Shown here: positions 1 to 10,813 of the stretch, one piece after another
How positions within the stretch are numbered: the stretch's first letter is position 1
Layout: the number at the start of each line of letters is the position of its first letter
Assembly (NCBI RefSeq): GCF_040954835.1
Contig: NC_090723.1
Span: 5,528,001 to 5,592,000 of the forward strand
Reading direction: 5' to 3'
Source of the DNA: Lepisosteus oculatus
Taxonomy: Eukaryota > Chordata > Actinopteri > Semionotiformes > Lepisosteidae
Length of the DNA stretch: 64,000 nt
The notes under the pieces: generated by a model
Seen by the model: the letters and a program-made list of their open reading frames with translations, nothing else
The model's database searches: none
Told to the model about the DNA's origin: nothing
Program-made: the position numbers and the translations under genes

Positions 1-532
1 AGAATCACCTTTTTTATTTTTCTGTCCTTTAAAAGTAAATTACAGGGATGTACAGTACCAATCACGGTAGAGTGCCTGTTACTAAATGAGCCTGATCTTT
101 TTAAAGTTAAATATTCTAGTGCTAAGTTGTGGTATTACAGCCACATAACACTTGTTTATATCTGTTTAAAATGATGTGATTTGTGTGCCTGCTTCATGCA
201 TTGAAGTGGACCTTGCCTAAAACAAGGCTACTCACTAATACATAATTGTTTATGATGTATATGAAGTGTTTGCTAAATTATGCTTAATGTATCAGTGATT
301 CCTCTTCTGTTTACCAACTAGCTCATTGTCTTAATATTTTAGGAGAGCAAGTGCATGTAAGATATAAAACATGGTCAGCAGTCTAATTCTAATTTCAGTT
401 GAGATTGTGAACTAATCATTTGAAAATATGAGTTATGAGAAATGCAAAGTCTTTGACTGGTATAAGTTTGTGATGTGTTTGAAAGCCGTCCTGATCACGG
501 TGATGTTTCTGACTGTGCCTTCCCCTCTTCAG

Positions 533-697
533 AATGCCAAGGCGCTGAAAGCGAAGAAGGAGGAAGGGAACAAAGCCTTCAAGGATGGGAACTACGAGGT
601 GGCCTACGAGCTTTACTCTGAGGCACTACAAATAGACCCCAACAACATCAAGACCAACGCCAAGCTCTACTGCAACAGGGGCACTGTGGGCTCAAAG
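533..697 (+). CDS. dnajc7: DNAJC7 coding exon (7th from last), TPR
   Basis: Phase 0 at both ends, 55 codons beginning [19 protein letters not shown]. It carries the first helix pair of a TPR ([20 protein letters not shown]). Acceptor ...cccctcttcag, donor AAG|gtatgg. Reading on past the donor gives only a short unrelated tail. Confidence 0.95.
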
Positions 698-3600
698 GTA
701 TGGCGGCACTCCACAGAAACTGTCTTTAGCGGAACAGCGCTGACTGAAATCAGACTTGCACCCTCTAATAGGATTTAAAAAAACTCCAGTCCTATGCCAT
801 CAACCTCTGGGTTTGTGATTTGTTTCTTACTGCTGGTTTCCAGTTGTGATCTACGTGGGGCTAGATACTTGCACAAATCTTAAATTTAATTTTAAAACAT
901 TAAAAAGGACGTTCTGTAATTATGGAAGGGGTATCCTGCATCAAAACACCAGTGAAAGTCTGTTGTGTGCTGTTAATTAAATGACTCTTAAGGTTGCTCC
1001 CTTTGGTTCAACTCTACCTGGTACACAGTTTGGTTTTTATTTCAAATTAGTTGTAGGTCAGATTCTGAACATGATTACTTTGGATGATGCTTTTATCCAA
1101 CATGCATCCATTCACACACCTGGGCATTTTGCAGGAACAGTTTGGTTAAAGCACCTTGCTTGAGAACACGACAGCACCTGGAATTTGAACCCAGAGCCTG
1201 CCACTTAAGAGAGCAGTGCCCTGACTACTGTTCCACTTGGAGTATTGGCAAAGCAATTAAAAGAAATGCTATTAGAAAAACAGCCAGAATCTGAGTGCTG
1301 GTCCTTCAGTCCAAGTTGGAAAAAGTGCTTGACAAAGGGAGGTCTTCTGGCTTTTAGGTCTACAGCTGCTGGAGTGGGCTGATGTTAATGACTGATGTAA
1401 TTTGGCTAAGCTCCTTTGCATCACTTAACAGGCTTTCCATAATGAGCTTTCCCTGTGATGTACTGGTGTCTACCCCTGCTCTTGCCTTAATTAACTTCAT
1501 TATAGCAGGGGGTTCCATGTGGCTCACTCAGAGCATGAGATCCAGATGCTAAAACTTCTGGCCTGGGTTATGCCACTAGCCAGCTGTGACAAGGATTCCC
1601 TAAAAGGAGGGGCACAGTTGGCAGACTATCGCTAGAGAATAGGAGGAATATGATCCATCTTCAAGGACTCTCAATGTCTAGCAAAACAGAGTCCCCTGTT
1701 ACTTCTCTGGCCTTCTTTCTCATTAGTGAGATGTGCTGCTCCTCCCATCATTGGTAACTCTCCCGGCAAGCTCCAGAGTCAGCAGTGTGTCAAAAGATGA
1801 ATGGTTTGATGGGTGGGATGGATTCGAGGAGCATGTCATACCTTCCTTCTTAGAATTACTGACATAAAGAAGCAGTTGGCTTATTACAAATCAACCTGGT
1901 ATAAAAGGAAAGGATGCAAAACAATCTTATGAAGATTTCTTTCTTTGGGCCATACCTAGAGAGAAATCCGCGAAGCCAGCATCAGCATGTGGCATTAATG
2001 CACCCTTCGTTATCCTCTTTTAATCTAAGCAATGTCAGTGCCTAGAATGTCCAGGGTTCTTAAGAGAAAGTGGCTCAGGTATCACAGAGTGGATGTGTAA
2101 TTAAAGTGAAGAGTCAACTTAACTGTGTTTCTCCTTTTGAGTTTAAGAAATAGTTGTACGTATACATTTGTTTATTCTTACGGCGATAGTTGCCAGATGA
2201 CTTGTTCTTTCATGCATCGGGTGCTGACTTTTTCTGCTGCTCGTCTGTGATTGGCACAGTAGTCTGTGCTGAGGCAAAAGGCAGCAGAACACAGCTTGTC
2301 CTCAAACATGCACATTTCAGTCATGTTTTTCCAATTAAATATTCCGGTTTGCTCATGTTGCCCTTTTCACTGTGCTCTCTTTTTCATTGTGGCTGTTCTT
2401 TTTTTCTGCTGAAATCACTGCTTCTGGAGAAAATGCTGAATCTGCCTTTTGGCTCAGGTTTCCTCATTCCCTCTAAAAACACATCGGAGATCTGTGAAAC
2501 TGCTTGCTCCAGTTCTAAATTTTTAGAACTCGGCATCTTTTTTTTAATTGTTTTCCACCAAGTTCAGGTACGGCTTCAGGGCACAGGAAATATCTGAAGG
2601 CTGTTTCCAAACTGAGGCATCACCTTTTGGTATCCCGTAGCTCCCCAAATATTAAATTACTTTTTTTCTCCCCTCCACAGTTGAATAAAATAGAGCAATC
2701 AATAGAAGACTGCACAAATGCTATAAAACTGGACGAAACTTACATCAAAGCATACTTACGGAGAGCACAATGGTAAGAGAGCTTTATGTTGTTTTAAGGT
2801 TGGTATCCCCAAAAATGTTTCCACTTTCCTCATCACACTGATGCATTGGCAGTGGCTGATGAGCTTGGCATGTCCCCACAACCTTCATGCCAGTATGCAG
2901 AAAGCAGCGCTGTCGAAGGTTTTTTTTCCCTGCAAGGGCTCACAACGATCCATGTGCAGTTTGTCATGCTGCGGGCTCTGTGGCATGGATCTGGAGTGTT
3001 GGCAGTGATTGGCAGGCCGATGCAGGGCCAGTGCCTCCCTCTCTGAGACCTCTCTGTGCCCTGACAGGCCCCCGAGCAGGGGAAAGCCATTGTTGGGTCA
3101 AGCATGTTTTCGACATCAACATGGACGTTACGTTCTGGATAGGACTCTCCCTGCCATTGGTTTTAGTTTCAGGTTAAAAAACTGGTGATGAACATCCGAT
3201 GACATGAAGGTCACAGGGATCAGGGTTGGGGCAACTTGAGTTCCAGGCTCTTCATCATCTCCATTCATGTGGAAAAACAGAGGCAAACATCTGGATGGGA
3301 CACCTGAAATTTTGGGGGAAATAAAGCCAGGAATACACATCGCTGAAGGTTTTTTCCCTCCTGTTTTACAGTTACATGGACACCGAGCAATATGAGGAAG
3401 CTGTGCGAGATTATGAAAAAGTCTATCAGACAGAGAAAACAAAAGGTATATTTTTTTATTTGATAAGCAGTGATAAACTGAGCTTTCTGCCACGGACCAT
3501 GCTTGTTCAAAATATAAATTGATTTCAGATTGTTTGGGTTGCACGATGGACCAGAAGGTCTCCTCTCAATTCTGTTTCTTATGCAGCCTTCTGTTACATT

Positions 3601-5661
3601 TAAGTGGGAAAAAATCTTATTTGAAAATGTTGCTTCTCATCTTCCCACTTCTTGGCATTTACAGTATGATCTTCTGTACTTCAGAGTGCCACCTGCTGGT
3701 TTGCTTTGCTAGCTTGATTCTGTATTTACAGAGGATGAGTTTGTGACACTTTCTGGATTTGAGATGTATCAAAATATCAGTGGCAGCAACATTCTTACTA
3801 ACCTGAAGGCTTACATGCACATAGATTGACTAAATTGTGTACTGCCACTGGTATTGCGCCAATAAGCGCAATACTCATGAATATTCAGAGGTACGGTCAA
3901 TACCAGAATTTTTTAAACTGTGCATGCTGAAACATCCTTTCTTCTCTCGCAGAACACAAGATTCTACTCAAGACAGCTCAGCTGGAACTGAAGAAAAGCA
4001 AGCGAAAAGATTACTATAAAGTCCTGGGAGTGGACAAGAACGCCACGGAAGATGAAATCAAAAAGGCATACCGAAAACGAGCGCTTATGCACCACCCAGG
4101 TAAGGGCAGTGGAGTCAGTGCTCCACACGGGACATAAGTCATCAATTTGTTTTTTAAATCACTATAAGATTCAACTGTGCTTTGTAAAGTTTCCCTGCTA
4201 AGTTTCTAGATGTTAGATCTGCATAATTTGCTGCAAGATCGTGTTTGGCCCAATACCACATTGTCTCTTTCATCATGTGGGCCTCCTTTGCTGCTGTGGC
4301 CTGCAGCTTAGATACCAAATCCTGTTTCTCCCCATTAAAGACACTCAGCTGTTTTTTTTCTTTCCTTCCACCAGTGTCCGGGCTTTTTCTAAGAAACAGC
4401 CGTATGAGATCTTTAGCCTATACTACCAGGCGAAACGGGCGAAATTAGGCGTCGTGGCCACCTCTTGTTTGTAGCGTTTCTTATCTCCGCATGGTTGTGC
4501 TAGAACCTGCTGCCACCCACATAAGAAGTTTCCTTCTTTACGACCCTTTTCTCCCGGCTCAGATCGCCACAGCGGAGCCAGCCCCGAGGTGCAGAAGGAG
4601 GAGGAGAAGAAGTTCAAGGAGGTGGGAGAAGCCTTCACCGTCCTCTCGGACCCCAAGAAGAAGGCCAGATACGACAGCGGTCAGGACCTGGACGATGATG
4701 GCATGAACATGGGAGGTCAGTCTCCGTCTCCCAGCCCTGAGCGCCGCTGGGCTTTCTGGGTTTCCATTCCCAATTAATGTTTCCTTCATTGATCAGAGAT
4801 GAGCAATCCTGGTCCTGGAGAGCCACAGCTCACCAGCGTTTGTGAGTTACCATTATATTACCATTGTATTATATTACTTGCCAAGGGGGCCAGCTGACCT
4901 GCTTGGCAGATAACTGGATTAATAAGGAAATTGTATTACAGCTTAAGAGTGCCCTGCAACCTTGGAGGTCCTTGTTAGTAAGAATATTTAAAATTAAGTT
5001 CATCAAAAGCATATAGTTTTACGAGTCTTTTTTTGATTACTAATTAAGAGTGTCCTAGACATCCTGCTGGGTTGTGGCTGACCAGGAGCATTTGCTTCCT
5101 TGGAAATGTTTTATGATATTACTGCACTTGCTTTCAATTTTCGTTTTATGATGAAATCTCGAGAATTGTCCGCTTCAGCGTGGTTTCAAATATGTGGTGA
5201 GATTCTGTTATATCCTTGATCAAAGTCTTTCGCTCAAGTTGCAGTAGTGAAATATTGTGCTGTTGAAACAATTATTCTCATTTATTACTGTAAATTTATT
5301 CTTGCTTCTTAGGCTAAATAGAGCATAGTTGCATTATTTATTATCAATAATGATAATATTACATGCCATTAAGGCACTGTGTAGAGTTTTCCCATTAGAA
5401 GCAGTCTTTTCCTAAGCATAAGAGTCCAATTTTTTCTGATCTGTCTTTTTCAGATTTCGATGCCAACAACATCTTTAAGGCATTCTTCGGTGGTCCGGGG
5501 GGTTTCAGCTTTGAAGGTAATTCAAGTATGTATGAGCTGCGAGATAGCCGCCTTTACCTTTTGAAGGGAAAGCCGAAGGAATGTTTTTTAAATTATTCCT
5601 TTTTTTTCTTATCTTCCCTATAGCATCTGGACCCGGGAATTTCTTCTTCCAGTTTGGGTAA
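533..5661 (+). CDS. dnajc7: DNAJC7 (TPR2), 3' half: C-terminal TPRs and J domain
   Basis: Cytosolic HSP70/HSP90 co-chaperone with TPR repeats followed by a C-terminal J domain; the family recycles clients between HSP90 and HSP70. Seven exons join in frame to 243 residues ending in a natural TAA, about half of the roughly 494-aa human protein; the N-terminal TPR exons lie left of the window. Visible in order: a TPR block (first two exons), a basic linker with [10 protein letters not shown], a complete J domain with the HPD triad split across an exon junction, then a Gly/Phe-rich tail ending FFFQFG. All junctions are GT-AG and keep frame. I see no disabling change. The encoded stretch matches my memory of mammalian DNAJC7 almost residue for residue, so identity is firm; the exon limits are inferred. 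Confidence 0.96.
698..2680 (+). other. DNAJC7 intron containing a SINE remnant
   Basis: Intron of about 2 kb between the first two DNAJC7 exons in the window. Apart from the tRNA-derived element near 1090-1243 it holds AT-rich sequence without a coding frame that joins to anything. Confidence 0.8.
1090..1243 (-). repeat. tRNA-derived SINE remnant, reverse orientation
   Basis: Read on the minus strand, the right part has a tRNA-like head with a near-perfect Pol III B box (GGTTCAAATTCC, 1180-1191), followed by the body with gtgctttaacc. It resembles a widespread fish SINE whose plus-strand copies read 'aagtaccttgctcaagggtacaacagc ... ggaattgaaccc'. Family not assigned. Confidence 0.65.
2681..2772 (+). 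CDS. dnajc7: DNAJC7 coding exon (6th from last), TPR
   Basis: 92 bp, starts in phase 0 and leaves two bases of a Cys codon. Encodes [20 protein letters not shown], a classic TPR helix pair. Acceptor ...cccctccacag, donor TG|gtaaga. Confidence 0.95.
3372..3445 (+). CDS. dnajc7: DNAJC7 coding exon (5th from last), last TPR helices
   Basis: 74 bp; completes the split Cys codon, then reads [19 protein letters not shown]. Acceptor ...ctgttttacag, donor AAG|gtatat. Leaves one base of a Glu codon. Confidence 0.94.
3953..4099 (+). CDS. dnajc7: DNAJC7 coding exon (4th from last), J-domain start
   Basis: 147 bp. Encodes the basic linker and J-domain helices I and II ([20 protein letters not shown]) up to MHHP. 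The Asp of the HPD triad needed to stimulate HSP70 ATPase is split over the next junction. Acceptor ...cttctctcgcag, donor CAG|gtaagg. Confidence 0.96.
4563..4715 (+). CDS. dnajc7: DNAJC7 coding exon (3rd from last), J-domain end
   Basis: 153 bp. Begins with the Asp of HPD, then [10 protein letters not shown] and helices III-IV ([20 protein letters not shown]). Acceptor ...tcccggctcag, donor GAG|gtcagt. Notably GC-rich against its flanking introns. Confidence 0.96.
5454..5516 (+). CDS. dnajc7: DNAJC7 penultimate coding exon, G/F tail
   Basis: 63 bp encoding [20 protein letters not shown], the Gly/Phe-rich tail after the J domain. Acceptor ...ctgtctttttcag, donor AAG|gtaatt. Confidence 0.94.
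5624..5661 (+). CDS. dnajc7: DNAJC7 last coding exon with stop
   Basis: 38 coding bases after acceptor ...atcttccctatag; completes the split Ala codon and encodes [12 protein letters not shown] followed by TAA (5659-5661). This is the expected C-terminus of the family. Confidence 0.95.
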
Positions 5662-6918
5662 AGGGTGGAGGCCAGCAACACGTTCGCCAAGCTCTGTCAT
5701 GGACATCACTGAAACGGACTCATGTTCCCTCCCTGTTTTTAATGTTCCAGTAGTTTCTGTTTTCAGTTGGATACCTCTCTATTTATGCTCACATGTGACG
5801 AAAGTTAAATCACCTTGTGGATAGATAACGGAAGAAACATAAGACTGCCTCTTTTTTTTTTAATCGTATATTCCTGGAACGTAATGGTTCTTAAAAAAAA
5901 CGTAGTCACTGTAATTGGTGCATGGTTCTTAGATTGGATTAATGTTCCTCTGAAACTGAAATGCAGGAGGGCACTTTGTGCTCGACCGTTCTTTAAAAAC
6001 CAGAGACCAGACATTTCTGAATACATTGTACATTTAATGGTATGCCCTGTCCCCCTCCCCCCCCAAAAATGGAGAAACTTTAGCTTCATGCATCACAGTA
6101 GGACTCCTGCTGGAGATGGAGCGTAGCTGCAGGTGGCCTCTGCTTTGTCTTGCTTCAGAGACTGTTGATGTTGTGGGTAGTCCGGAGCAGGGATTTCACC
6201 TGAGTGGAAAACCTTTCGCAGTCCCAAGACAGAGCAGCTGGGAAGAAACCTAGAATAAAGCATGTGAAAACAAAAAAAAAACCACACACAAAACATACTT
6301 GAATCCTGTTCTACCTTTCTCTTTGCCATTTAGGTTGTATTCACAAAGTATCGGTATTCCTTTTATCACATTTGAAACTGCAGTGATTGTTGTTGGTTTT
6401 TTTTTAGAAATGACCGAGTCTTTTCCATGTGAAGGAAGGGGTGAGAGAACTGTCCTAAACTCCATGCGAAATACTTTGTGAATACACCCCTTTTGAGTCT
6501 CATGTTAGGAACAAATAATGTGCTTTTGAAATATGCTGAGGTAATGGAGTAAACATCTAAACACTGCATTATGCTGCTGATGCTAGCCGGTTCAGTGGCT
6601 AGTTCATTGGTCATCCAATCTTCATTGGCTTCAGTGTGCTGTTTGCCAGTCGATCATTGGTGCATTCATTGTACATTTTACTGGAATGTAAAGTGTCTAT
6701 TTGTGTTGATAGCTGAAGAAATTTTTTATATAATATTTATTGTAATTTCACAAGCCGTGGCCTCATTCCCAATCGTACGGGTTGTCTTTGTGGCAAATCG
6801 ATCTTAGAGAACTGTGCAGAGGCTTCAAAAGGCGGGGACTCGACATGACCTCCACGTCTCTTGCATGGAAAAAGTCATTGGATTATGAATTAATTTTCGT
6901 CGTAAATTTGTAAATAAA
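5662..6918 (+). other. dnajc7: DNAJC7 3' UTR
   Basis: Noncoding, AT-rich sequence after the stop with two canonical AATAAA hexamers, at 6254-6259 and 6913-6918. The distal one is followed by a T-rich stretch (ctctcttttcctttcgttttta) of the kind that marks a cleavage site, so I take it as the main 3' end. Small open frames here are not credible genes. Confidence 0.7.
6913..6918 (+). terminator. dnajc7: DNAJC7 distal poly(A) signal
   Basis: AATAAA with a T-rich downstream element within 30 bases, about 1.25 kb beyond the stop codon. The proximal hexamer at 6254 could give a shorter 3' UTR. Confidence 0.65.
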
Positions 6919-9354
6919 GTTAGCCTCTCTTTTCCTTTCGTTTTTATAAGTCGAGGTATGGTTTTTCCCCCCCCCCATTCTCAAAGCTTCTCACCCTGAA
7001 ATTTGATCCATTGAACAGGCGAGACCGAAGAAACCCAGAATCCTTCACTCCTCGCTGATGTATTTTGTTAACTTTGCTGGCCTGTTTTTCTTGACCTTGA
7101 ATGGAGTTATTGCCAAAGGTACCAGCACTGCAAAACTCAGGCATGTGCTCGCAGTGCATTGCATTGATGCCTCTTGAGGGGGCTGATTAATTTTAGTTGG
7201 CTAACTACCTGCAATGGTAAGCATGGATTGTTTTTGGTTCTTTACTCGGAGAAGAATGAAACTGCAGTGTGAACGTGTTTGGTAGTCTTGGGTCCATACA
7301 GAGAAACCTTTGACCCTCGGCCCGGGCCTCCCCTCACCCTCGCCCTGATCTGCATGTGATCAGCTCCTGTCATTGCCAGGCACTGTTCTTGCTGTTGGCA
7401 AACAGTTAAATCTCAAATATTATTCTGTCTGGCCCCAGTCAGGAGTGGTGTGTATGAATGTGAGTATTTGCACTTACTTTTGTATCTAAAGAAAATGCTT
7501 TGGTCAAATGTCATGTTCTAGTAATCCCAATAACATAAAGGCTCTGAACCCCTTAAAATATATTTTGCCTTCATTCATGCCTTTGTAATGACAGCCCCTC
7601 AGGAGACTTGATGACCACATGTTATAATGTCAAATCCTTTCAGAGACCTCTGTTATGGTGCACATTCACTCTCCTATGTGTTAATTCTGCTCAGCGATCC
7701 AAGTGAAGATGCAATGGGGGAGTATGAGCAAGCGTTTTTTTTTAATTCTTTGTTTTTACAAGGCCTGGTCCCTTTTCTTAATTTCAGCAGCTGCAGTGTA
7801 TCTCAATTTGAATTATTAAACAACATTCTGTGTTGACCTGATGTATGCATAACCATTTTTCAATTGAATATGCCACCGGAGTAATATAGAGGGATGTCTA
7901 TAGTAATCTTTTTTTTGTTTATAGATATTAAATATGCATCTTTTATCTCTCAAATGCTCTTCCTTTTTTTCCATAGGATAGTGAATGCAATACTGAATGG
8001 TATATAGTGTAAGCAGCAGTTTCGTACAAACAGGCGTACAGTATTTTAAAAATGCAAATCTGAATCTGATAATACTAGACTACATTAACAGTAAGTCACA
8101 TTTTATCACCTCAGAGTATAATTACCCAATCACATGTTTTATTACAAAAAAGCAGTAGGTTATCATAGTAAGTGTGCTTCCCCCACAGGCAACATTTATT
8201 ATAAGAGATAGGCTATCATATGTTGTAATTGAAATGTTTAAACATTTGTATCTTTATATTCGTACTTTACAAACTCTTTAATTATTTTAACAGGCAAGGG
8301 TTTTATGATTGCTGTTGTTTTATGTAACGGCCTCCAAATATTGAATTAAGGTGATATCATGTTAAATATTTTAGAAATTAGTAAAAAGTTATTGAAATTC
8401 CTCAAGTAGGATCTTTGTTATACTGAACATTTTAGTGGAACACTTCCCACTTTAAAAGGTTCTGGCCTTTCATTTTTAAAATTACGATCTTTAAGGACTG
8501 TACCCCAGTACTGTTGTGTATTTAAAACGTTGTGTTGGCATTAAAGTGACGTTTGTAATAAATGTTAGAGTACAGAGTGCTATATCACGTAGTGTTTGTA
8601 AATGACTGTGTCGTAAACGACGTGATTATGATGAAGAAAAAGTAAAAATACGTTAATGCACTTTAGAAAACATTAACTTGCAATTGCAATGCTGCTGCGT
8701 AACTACCCATAGTCTTTAAAACAGGAAAGACTGAGATTTTAATTATCAGCCAGTTATTTCGTAATGGTCACCTACAATCTGTTGTGCTAGCAGTGGGCAT
8801 GTTTTCATTAACACTATGCTATTATCACATCTCCACAGGAGTGTTGGAATGTGGTTTGCAGATTCTGTTACTGATGAGTCAGTGGCTTATGCAGCCTCCA
8901 GGTATTTCTGATGCAAAGATCCCTCCAGTGACCAGCAGTTGTCAGTGCGGTACCATGGCCTCTTTTTCAAGCCATGTGGTTACTGCTCCAGGAGAGGGGT
9001 GCATTTTTCCTATTAATTCTTTAATAGTTAATAACCATATTCAAACTGATATTATCAGCTACAGAATTTGAAAAGGTCCGTCGATATTGAATGATGGAAG
9101 TAGAGCACCTGAAGTTAGTTGTTTGAATATGTCTGTTAGACCTTAAATGTTCTCCATTCTGCTGGCATGCTCGGCGCAAAATTCATCTCCTGATGCAAAA
9201 GCAAACCACGGGGGTTTGATATTTGAAGGCTGTATGTATATAATGCACACTTATTAAATCAACTCCACTGTACCAGCAATGTTGGCTCGTGTAGCAGTTT
9301 ATGGGATGTAGTAGTTCAGGTGGGGAGCTGCGTCAGCATGCGTAGGCTGCAAAG

Positions 9355-9440
9355 GAACAAGTAATGGGTTTATTCCATGCTGAAAAAAAGAAGAAAGAAA
9401 ACACGTTTCGGCCGTGGAGCCTTCTTCAGGTGTGGATGAC
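9355..9440 (-). repeat. Interspersed repeat fragment, copy 1
   Basis: Shares 'gggtttattccatgctgaaaa', then 'cgtttcggcc..g.agccttcttcaggtgt' with 20425-20500. Two independent copies in one window show a dispersed element. The minus strand, with 'cagcatggaataaacccg', may be its sense strand (AATAAA-like 3' end). Family not assigned. Confidence 0.65.
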
Positions 9441-9639
9441 CTGAAGTGATGAGTTTATGACATGTATCACTATGGTTTAAGAAGAACCCGCACTCACCCC
9501 CAAACTGTTTATGTAGTTAGTAGTATTATAAAAATCTCATAGTTTGAGCTCTGAATGCTGTGTGAATCTGTGTGCTTTCTGTGCCATTATTCTGTCCCTA
9601 GGAAAGCCATCAGGAAATGAAGGAGTATGTTTAGAGTGA

Positions 9640-9991
9640 GGTTTCCCAATCCTGGCTTTGGGGACCCACATACCTGCTGGGTTTTGCTCCACCTGAACAC
9701 TCACATAATTGAACCCTTTATAGACCTAGTAATAGCTGAATCTCAGCTTCGTTTTCAGTTCCTCGACCTGTGGAAATTTGCATTCCCACCACTGTACTTA
9801 ACTACTTCAAGGTCTCCAGCTTCTGAGCAAACAGAGGGAGGTGCTAACCAAGCACCAGTGAGGTTCCAAAAAAGCCAACTGTTTAAATAAAGGGCTCAAT
9901 GCTGACCAGCAGGTGTGGGGATTCCCAGGAACAGGAGTGGGGGAGAAGAATCGGGCCAGTTCTCTGCAGGACCAGGGTTGGAGAACCCTGC
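9640..9991. mobile_element. Non-autonomous DNA-transposon-like element (MITE-like)
   Basis: The left end (ggtttcccaatcctgg) and the reverse complement of the right end (ggttctccaaccctgg) form imperfect terminal inverted repeats. The inner flanks are also inverted: 'cctgctgg' at left, 'ccagcagg' at right. Length about 350 bp, no transposase frame. Target-site duplication not resolved by eye. Confidence 0.5.
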
Positions 9992-10479
9992 TTTAGTGAT
10001 CTGCCCTGTCTTTGGGTGGAGAATGTGGTGGGGGGGACAGACAGACAAAACACCAGCTCGTGAAGCATGGCGAATTCCAGGGTGTGGAGCCGAGTGAGTC
10101 GCCCGCAGGTTTTAAATGGTAATACAGCTGTTTACATTGTAGTGCTCAGGTTCTTCCCCTCTGTATAGGTTTTCTCCAGGAACCCTGGCTTCCTTCTGAA
10201 GCAACATATTAATTTACTTTTCCTTTCAAGACCTGTACGAATGTTATAGGCTGGTTGGAAGAAAAGATTGCTGGTTAAGGGGTCAAAATGATCTGAATTT
10301 GCCATCTACCCCAAACCCCTCATCGAGCTGCTTGAGCTGGACATTACAGCAGGGGGCGCACTTTCGCTTAAAAGTGCTACAAATGGAAACGCCGTTGATA
10401 AATATTCCCTCCTTTAACTAAGCGACCAAATTAAGTCAAATTTCACAATGGGCTACCGAGTCGACATTTGCGAAGATTA

Positions 10480-10693
10480 CCAGAAAGTAGTCGTAATTCC
10501 TTCCGGTGGGTCTAAAAATGTCAACACTGGTTTTGATTTGGAAACGGAAGTGGTTCTGAAATAGTTAGGTTGGTTGCTAGGATACCGTCCGTGCTGCTTA
10601 CCAACACAACGCGGAGTGCATCAGGCGACTCAATTTCCGACAAGTTTGATATTTTTACGGGGGAAATACATATATATTTAAAGATAACCCGGC
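10480..10693 (+). promoter_or_regulatory. odad4: ODAD4 promoter / 5' UTR region
   Basis: CpG-containing sequence directly upstream of the ODAD4 ATG, the only plausible promoter interval for the gene. An X-box-like RFX site lies at 10573-10586. The transcription start is not resolvable by eye; no clear TATA box at the expected distance. Confidence 0.5.
10573..10586 (-). promoter_or_regulatory. Candidate RFX X-box upstream of ODAD4
   Basis: Minus strand reads GGTATCCTAGCAAC: half sites GTATCC and AGCAAC separated by one base, against the X-box pattern GTNNCC-(0-3)-RGYAAC. RFX factors drive motile-cilia genes, so a site about 110 bases before the start codon fits the gene's role. Confidence 0.5.
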
Positions 10694-10813
10694 ATGTCAG
10701 ACCAAGACGAAGGGGAGCAGGGCCCCAAGAGCTCGTTTACCACCTACATTGCGGAAGGCGATCAGCTGTATCAGAAGGGGGAGCATGTCAAAGCCATCGA
10801 AAGCTATACCACG
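10694..10813 (+). CDS. odad4: ODAD4 exon 1 (coding part)
   Basis: ATG to donor ACG|gtaaac, 40 codons, phase 0. Encodes the acidic start and first TPR helix (FTTYIAEGDQLYQKGEHVKA). Confidence 0.93.

Larger units (their letters stand above)
6940..10480. other. DNAJC7-ODAD4 intergenic spacer
   Basis: About 3.5 kb, AT-rich, no coding exon recognised. It holds a repeat fragment at 9355-9440 and a MITE-like element at 9640-9991. Open frames of 60-95 codons here lack family resemblance, good start context or splice partners. Confidence 0.7.
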
